From the NCBI GenBank assembly GCA_964243295.1, contig CAXTEJ010000078.1, positions 1-12,294 on the forward strand: 12,294 bases of DNA, in the 5' to 3' direction. This stretch comes from CAXTEJ01 sp964243295 (GTDB lineage: Bacteria; Actinomycetota; Actinomycetes; Actinomycetales; Angustibacteraceae). Shown in pieces: positions 9,112 to 12,294 of the stretch; positions within the stretch are counted from its first letter, which is position 1; each line of letters starts with the position of its first letter. The position numbers and the translations under genes are program-made. Under the pieces are notes generated by a model, which was not told the origin of the DNA, made no database searches, and saw only the letters and a program-made list of their open reading frames with translations.

Positions 9112-9191
9112 CCGAGACCGCGGGCGACGACCCGCGGCAGGCACGACGCCACACGCGAGCAGCTGCACCGACCCAGCACGACGGCCGATGA
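9108..9191 (+). CDS. Possible 27-codon mini-ORF between ruvX and mltG
   Basis: A GTG at 9108 overlaps the ruvX stop (GTGA) and opens 27 codons, starting MTETAGDDPRQARRH and ending at TGA 9189, which itself overlaps an ATG at 9188 in the mltG frame. A TACCCT hexamer lies at 9092-9097, 10 nt upstream. The peptide is hydrophilic and Arg/Ala-rich with no recognisable domain. It may be a coupling or leader ORF carrying ribosomes from ruvX to mltG, or chance in GC-rich DNA. Confidence 0.2.
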   Translation: MTETAGDDPRQARRHTRAAAPTQHDGR

Positions 9192-9195
9192 CGAC

Positions 9196-9201
9196 GGGGA
9201 G
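9196..9201 (+). promoter_or_regulatory. Ribosome binding site GGGGAG deciding the mltG start
   Basis: GGGGAG lies 4 nt before ATG 9206. The alternative in-frame ATG 9188 has no purine-rich tract upstream, so the downstream ATG is preferred. Confidence 0.55.
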
Positions 9202-9205
9202 CGCC

Positions 9206-10330
9206 ATGCGCGAGTACGACGACCTCGACGTCCTGCTGCCCGGTGACGTGCGGCCGGTGCACGCCCCCCGCCAGCAGCGCCGACGTCCGCGCCGGTTGCG
9301 GCGCTTCATCACCCTGGTCGTCGCGCTGGCCATCGTCGCGTGCGCGGGCTACGGCGCCATGACCGCGCTGAGGCCCGCCTACCAGTCGCTCACCGCCAGC
9401 GACGACTTCAGCGGCGAGGGCCAGGGCCGCGCCGAGGTGGTCATCGCGCAGGGGGCGACCGGGCGGGCCATCGCCAAGGTGCTCGCGACCGCCGGGGTGG
9501 TCAAGACCGCAGGCGCCTTCGAGGACGCCTACAGCGCGAACGCCGCAGCCGCCACGATCCAGCCCGGCACCTACGCGCTGCGCCGGCAGATGAGCGCGGG
9601 CTCGGCGGTCACGCTGCTGCTCGACCCGAAGGCGCGCATCACCGAGCGGGTGACGGTCCGCGAGGGGTTGCGTGCCCGCGAGGTGGTCGCGCTGCTGTCG
9701 CGCAGCACCGGCCAGCCGGTCGCCGCCTACACGGCGGCCCTGCGCAATCCCGCCACGCTGGGCCTGCCCGCGCAGGCGAGGGGCAAGGTCGAGGGCTGGC
9801 TGTTCCCGGCGTCCTACGAGTTCGAGCCCCGGCAGACCGCCGCCCAGCAGCTGGCCGCCATGGTCACCGCGACCAAGCGCCAGCTGGCTGCGCTGAAGGT
9901 GGCCCCGGCCGACTCCGAGCGCGTGCTCACCGTCGCGAGCATCGCCGAGGTCGAAGCCGCGGCCCCGGCCGACTACGCCAAGGTCGCGCGCACCATCGGC
10001 AACCGCCTCGCTCGCGGCATGCAGCTGCAGCTCGACTCCACCGTGAGCTACGCGGTCGGCAAGCGAACGCTGACCACCACGGCGGCCGAGCGGGCGGTGA
10101 GGTCGCCCTACAACACCTACGTCGCGAAGGGCCTGCCCGCCGGCCCGATCAGCAACCCCGGCAAGGCTGCCATCCAGGGGGCGCTGCGTCCGACGCCCGG
10201 TCCGTGGCTGTACTGGGTCACCGTCGACCCGGGCACGGGCCTGACGAAGTTCGCCGTGACCGGCGCCGAGCACGACCGCAACGTCGCGCAGTTCCGCACG
10301 TGGTGCACCGCCCACCCGGGGAAGTGCTGA
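9206..10330 (+). CDS. mltG: Endolytic murein transglycosylase MltG (YceG family)
   Basis: Membrane-anchored lytic transglycosylase of 374 residues that cleaves nascent glycan strands, releasing them from the synthesis complex. A cytoplasmic, Arg-rich N-terminus (about 1-33) leads into a single membrane helix at about 34-54 and an extracytoplasmic domain. A LysM-like segment with IAKVLATAGVV and QPGTYALRRQM precedes the YceG catalytic domain. The catalytic glutamate is E248 in VASIAEVEA, followed by the conserved RTIGNRLARGMQLQLDST, SPYNTYVAKGLPAGPISNPG and AAIQGALRPTP. The start is ATG 9206, supported by GGGGAG; ATG 9188 would add six residues. The stop overlaps the aroE start by 7 nt (GTGCTGA), so the two are probably translationally coupled. 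It ends with an unusual terminal cysteine (HPGKC). Confidence 0.95.
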   Translation: MREYDDLDVLLPGDVRPVHAPRQQRRRPRRLRRFITLVVALAIVACAGYGAMTALRPAYQSLTASDDFSGEGQGRAEVVIAQGATGRAIAKVLATAGVVKTAGAFEDAYSANAAAATIQPGTYALRRQMSAGSAVTLLLDPKARITERVTVREGLRAREVVALLSRSTGQPVAAYTAALRNPATLGLPAQARGKVEGWLFPASYEFEPRQTAAQQLAAMVTATKRQLAALKVAPADSERVLTVASIAEVEAAAPADYAKVARTIGNRLARGMQLQLDSTVSYAVGKRTLTTTAAERAVRSPYNTYVAKGLPAGPISNPGKAAIQGALRPTPGPWLYWVTVDPGTGLTKFAVTGAEHDRNVAQFRTWCTAHPGKC

Positions 10331-11160
10331 CCGCTCACCGGGCAGCTGTGCTCGGCAGCCCCATCGCCCACTCGCTGTCACCCGCCCTCCACCGGGCCGC
10401 CTACGCCCACCTGGGGCTCGAGGGCTGGTCGTACGACGCCGTCGAGGTGGCTGACGCCGCCGGCCTCGCGGCGGTGCTGGACGACGGGTGGGCGGGCCTG
10501 TCGCTCACCATGCCGCTCAAGCGGCTCGTCCTGCCGATGCTGGACGACGTCACCGACCTCGCCGCGGCGGTCGGCGCCGTGAACACCGTCACCTTCCCGG
10601 ACGGTCGCCGCCGCGGCGACAACACCGATGTCGGCGGCATCGTCGCGGCCCTGCGCGAGGGCGGCCTCACCGGGCTGCGGGACGGCGAGGGGTGCGTCGT
10701 CGGCGGCGGCGCCACCGCCGCCTCCGCGGTGGCGGCCCTCGCCGAGCTGGGCGACCGGCGGCCCACGCTGGTGGTGCGCGACGCTGAGCGGGCCGGCGCG
10801 ACGCTGCGCGCGGCCGCGCAGCTGGGGGTGGCGCCCCGCGTCACGTCGTTCGGGGACGGCCCCGAGGTGCTCGGCCGCTCGCTCGCGACGGTCAGCACCG
10901 TGCCGACGTCCGGGGGAGGAGCGGTGGTGGCCGTGCTCCCGCCGTCGGTGACCGGTGTGCTGCTCGACGTCGGCTACGCCCCGTGGCCCACCGACCTCGC
11001 GCTCGCCTGGCGGTCGGCCGGGGGAACGGTGGTGAGCGGCGCCGTCATGCTGCTGCACCAGGCCGCCGCGCAGGTGCGACTGATGACCGGTCACGAGGCG
11101 CCCCTCGACGTCATGCGCGACGCGCTGGCGGCAGCGCTCGACGCAGCCGGCCGCCGCTGA
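10324..11160 (+). CDS. aroE: Shikimate dehydrogenase (AroE)
   Basis: Cytoplasmic enzyme of 278 residues reducing 3-dehydroshikimate to shikimate with NADPH in the chorismate pathway. Shikimate-binding serines are S17 and S19 in GSPIAHSLSP; the catalytic lysine is K66 in SLTMPLK; and D102 lies in DNTDVGG, preceded by VGAVNTV. The Rossmann nucleotide loop is GGGATAAS at 127-134. In place of the usual Asn-Arg-Thr NADP phosphate clamp the sequence has VVRDAERA, a divergence to note when predicting cofactor preference. The C-terminal helix has GAVMLLHQAAAQVRLMTG. The start is GTG 10324, overlapping the mltG stop; GTG 10348 (at VLGSPIAHS) is a shorter alternative. It closes the tight gene run, with a 145-bp gap before pilT. 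Confidence 0.94.
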   Translation: MLTAHRAAVLGSPIAHSLSPALHRAAYAHLGLEGWSYDAVEVADAAGLAAVLDDGWAGLSLTMPLKRLVLPMLDDVTDLAAAVGAVNTVTFPDGRRRGDNTDVGGIVAALREGGLTGLRDGEGCVVGGGATAASAVAALAELGDRRPTLVVRDAERAGATLRAAAQLGVAPRVTSFGDGPEVLGRSLATVSTVPTSGGGAVVAVLPPSVTGVLLDVGYAPWPTDLALAWRSAGGTVVSGAVMLLHQAAAQVRLMTGHEAPLDVMRDALAAALDAAGRR

Positions 11161-11248
11161 GGGGTGCCCGGCTAGGAGCGGCTTGCCACGGCCGGTGTGA
11201 CGCGGGGCGCGGCGCCTCAAGGTGGTCGCCGGTACGCCGATGGGTCAC

Positions 11249-11279
11249 GCAGGCGCCGCGTGCGCCAGGCGCCGCCTGC
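11249..11279 (+). other. Imperfect GC-rich hairpin between aroE and pilT
   Basis: GCAGGCG at 11249-11255 is complementary to CGCCTGC at 11273-11279, with a 17-nt loop that is itself GC-rich. No T run follows, so it is not a classical intrinsic terminator. It could be a weak attenuation or termination structure for aroE, a 5' leader hairpin for pilT, or chance in this base composition. Confidence 0.3.
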
Positions 11280-11293
11280 GCGCCGTGGACCCG

Positions 11294-11299
11294 AAGGGA
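11294..11299 (+). promoter_or_regulatory. Ribosome binding site AAGGGA for pilT
   Basis: AAGGGA lies 6 nt before ATG 11306 and supports that start over ATGs farther in, for example at 11378 or 11543. The long N-terminal extension is therefore likely to be translated. Confidence 0.5.
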
Positions 11300-11305
11300 C
11301 GCCCG

Positions 11306-12294
11306 ATGACGGCAGAAGGACCCGCGACCGGTGCGGAGCCGGTGTACGGCCAGCAGCAGCGGCTGACGGTGCAGGCCATGAGCGCGCAGACGTCCGGTGC
11401 CGTCGCCGCTGCGCCTGCGGTCGCCGCCTACCCCGCGCCCGCGGCCGCTCTCGCCGTCCCCGGTGTGATCCCCCAGCAGGCGCCCGCTCGACTCGCGCCC
11501 GCCGCGACCACCCCGGTCGGCGGTGCCGGATCGGTCGCGGCGATGCCGGCCCCGATGGCCGCCGTCCGCACCGACACCGGCGAGGCCGCCGAGTTCAACG
11601 TGCCCGAGCTGCTGGCCCGGATGATCGAGATGCGCGCGTCCGACCTCCACCTGACGGCCAAGGCCAAGCCCCGGGTGCGGGTGCGCGGCGAGCTGCACCC
11701 GCTGGACGACCAGCCCGAGCTCACCCCCGCGTCACTGCAGCGAGTCCTGTTCTCGATGATGAGCCAGGGCCAGCGCGAGACGTTCGAGGCCAACCTCGAG
11801 CTCGACTTCGCCTACACCGTGCCCAACGTCGCGCGGTTCCGCGTCAACGTGTTCCGCCAGCGCGACGCGGTCGGTGCCGTCTTCCGCGCGATCCCGTCCG
11901 AGATCAAGAAGCTCGAGGACCTCGGGATCCCGCCGTCCGTCAGCCTGTTCGCCGGCATGCCCCGCGGCATGGTGCTGGTGACCGGCCCGACCGGCTCCGG
12001 CAAGTCGACGACGCTCGCGTCCATCATCGACCTGGCCAACCGCACCCGGGCCGACCACATCATGACCGTCGAGGACCCCATCGAGTTCCTCCACCAGCAC
12101 AAGCGCTCGCTGGTCAACCAGCGCGAGGTCGGCGAGGACACCAAGACCTTCGCCAACGCCCTCAAGCACGTTCTGCGCCAGGACCCCGACATCATCCTGG
12201 TCGGCGAGATGCGCGACCTCGAGACGATCTCCGTCGCGCTGACCGCGGCCGAGACCGGTCACCTCGTCTTCGCGACCCTGCACACCCAGGACGC
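11306..12294 (+). CDS. pilT: Type IV pilus retraction ATPase PilT, 3' end cut off
   Basis: Hexameric secretion-type ATPase that powers pilus retraction and twitching motility at the inner face of the membrane. There are 329 complete codons before the right edge, and the C-terminus lies outside. Residues 1-96 are a low-complexity Ala/Pro/Val-rich extension, uncommon in PilT. The core begins FNVPELLARMIEMRASDLHL at 97, then RVRVRGELHPL and the N-terminal PAS-like domain with ARFRVNVFRQRDAVGAVFR. Walker A is GPTGSGKST at 227-235, against about residue 130 in typical PilT. The Asp box includes MTVEDPIEFLH; Walker B is DIILVGEMRD; the His box is TGHLVFATLHT. The last motifs distinguish PilT from the tetracysteine PilB type, and no zinc-binding cysteines are seen in the part present. 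Other pilus genes would be expected to the right. Confidence 0.93.
   Translation, partial: MTAEGPATGAEPVYGQQQRLTVQAMSAQTSGAVAAAPAVAAYPAPAAALAVPGVIPQQAPARLAPAATTPVGGAGSVAAMPAPMAAVRTDTGEAAEFNVPELLARMIEMRASDLHLTAKAKPRVRVRGELHPLDDQPELTPASLQRVLFSMMSQGQRETFEANLELDFAYTVPNVARFRVNVFRQRDAVGAVFRAIPSEIKKLEDLGIPPSVSLFAGMPRGMVLVTGPTGSGKSTTLASIIDLANRTRADHIMTVEDPIEFLHQHKRSLVNQREVGEDTKTFANALKHVLRQDPDIILVGEMRDLETISVALTAAETGHLVFATLHTQD

Noticed and set aside
11241..11305. Cyclic di-GMP (GEMM) riboswitch upstream of pilT
   Set aside because: GGTCACGCA and GAAGGGACGC recall fragments of the GEMM core, and the pilus context fits. However, the conserved GGGCAAACC and GCAAAGCC segments and the tetraloop receptor are absent, and there is no room for the second arm before the start codon.

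Overview
The window is about 12.3 kb of very GC-rich DNA in which every complete gene ends in TGA and GTG starts are common. The gene order rarA - DUF948-type protein - DUF6167-type protein - alaS - ruvX - mltG - aroE, together with promoters that look leaderless, points to a chromosomal segment of a high-GC Gram-positive bacterium (Actinomycetota). I cannot fix the genus. The presence of pilT suggests a lineage that makes type IV pili. I see no insertion sequence, phage gene, tRNA, rRNA or CRISPR array.

Left arm (1-3343), all on the minus strand and read leftwards: an MMPL/RND-type membrane transporter, a GNAT-type N-acetyltransferase, and the start of an unrecognised protein that runs off the left edge. 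Neighbouring genes overlap at their stop/start codons, so they are probably co-transcribed and translationally coupled. The last gene has no in-window stop. It encodes a short helical N-terminal segment, a Pro/Ala/Asp-rich linker and a 12-residue tandem repeat (36-bp DNA unit) that is most uniform at the window edge. This is the least explained object in the window.

Divergent centre (3344-3655): a 71-codon gene with a region resembling the C-terminal domain of ribosomal protein L7/L12 starts 48 bp from the transporter. It and the next gene, rarA, each have a TANNNT hexamer exactly 7 nt before the start codon, which is the layout of leaderless actinobacterial promoters.

Right arm (3656-12294), all plus strand: rarA (replication-stress AAA+ ATPase), a 180-bp gap, then a tightly packed run of a DUF948-type membrane protein, a DUF6167-type small protein, alaS (alanyl-tRNA synthetase), ruvX (YqgF nuclease fold), mltG (septal/cell-wall lytic transglycosylase) and aroE (shikimate dehydrogenase). 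After a 145-bp gap with a hairpin comes pilT, the type IV pilus retraction ATPase, cut by the right edge. Its motor core is preceded by an unusual Ala/Pro-rich extension of about 96 residues. The run mixes translation, nucleic-acid maintenance, cell-wall synthesis and aromatic amino-acid synthesis, as this conserved cluster usually does.

Most of the window is ordinary core genome. The points worth a second look are the repeat protein at the left edge, the paired leaderless promoters with the L7/L12-like small protein, a 27-codon mini-ORF lying exactly between ruvX and mltG, and the N-terminal extension of PilT.
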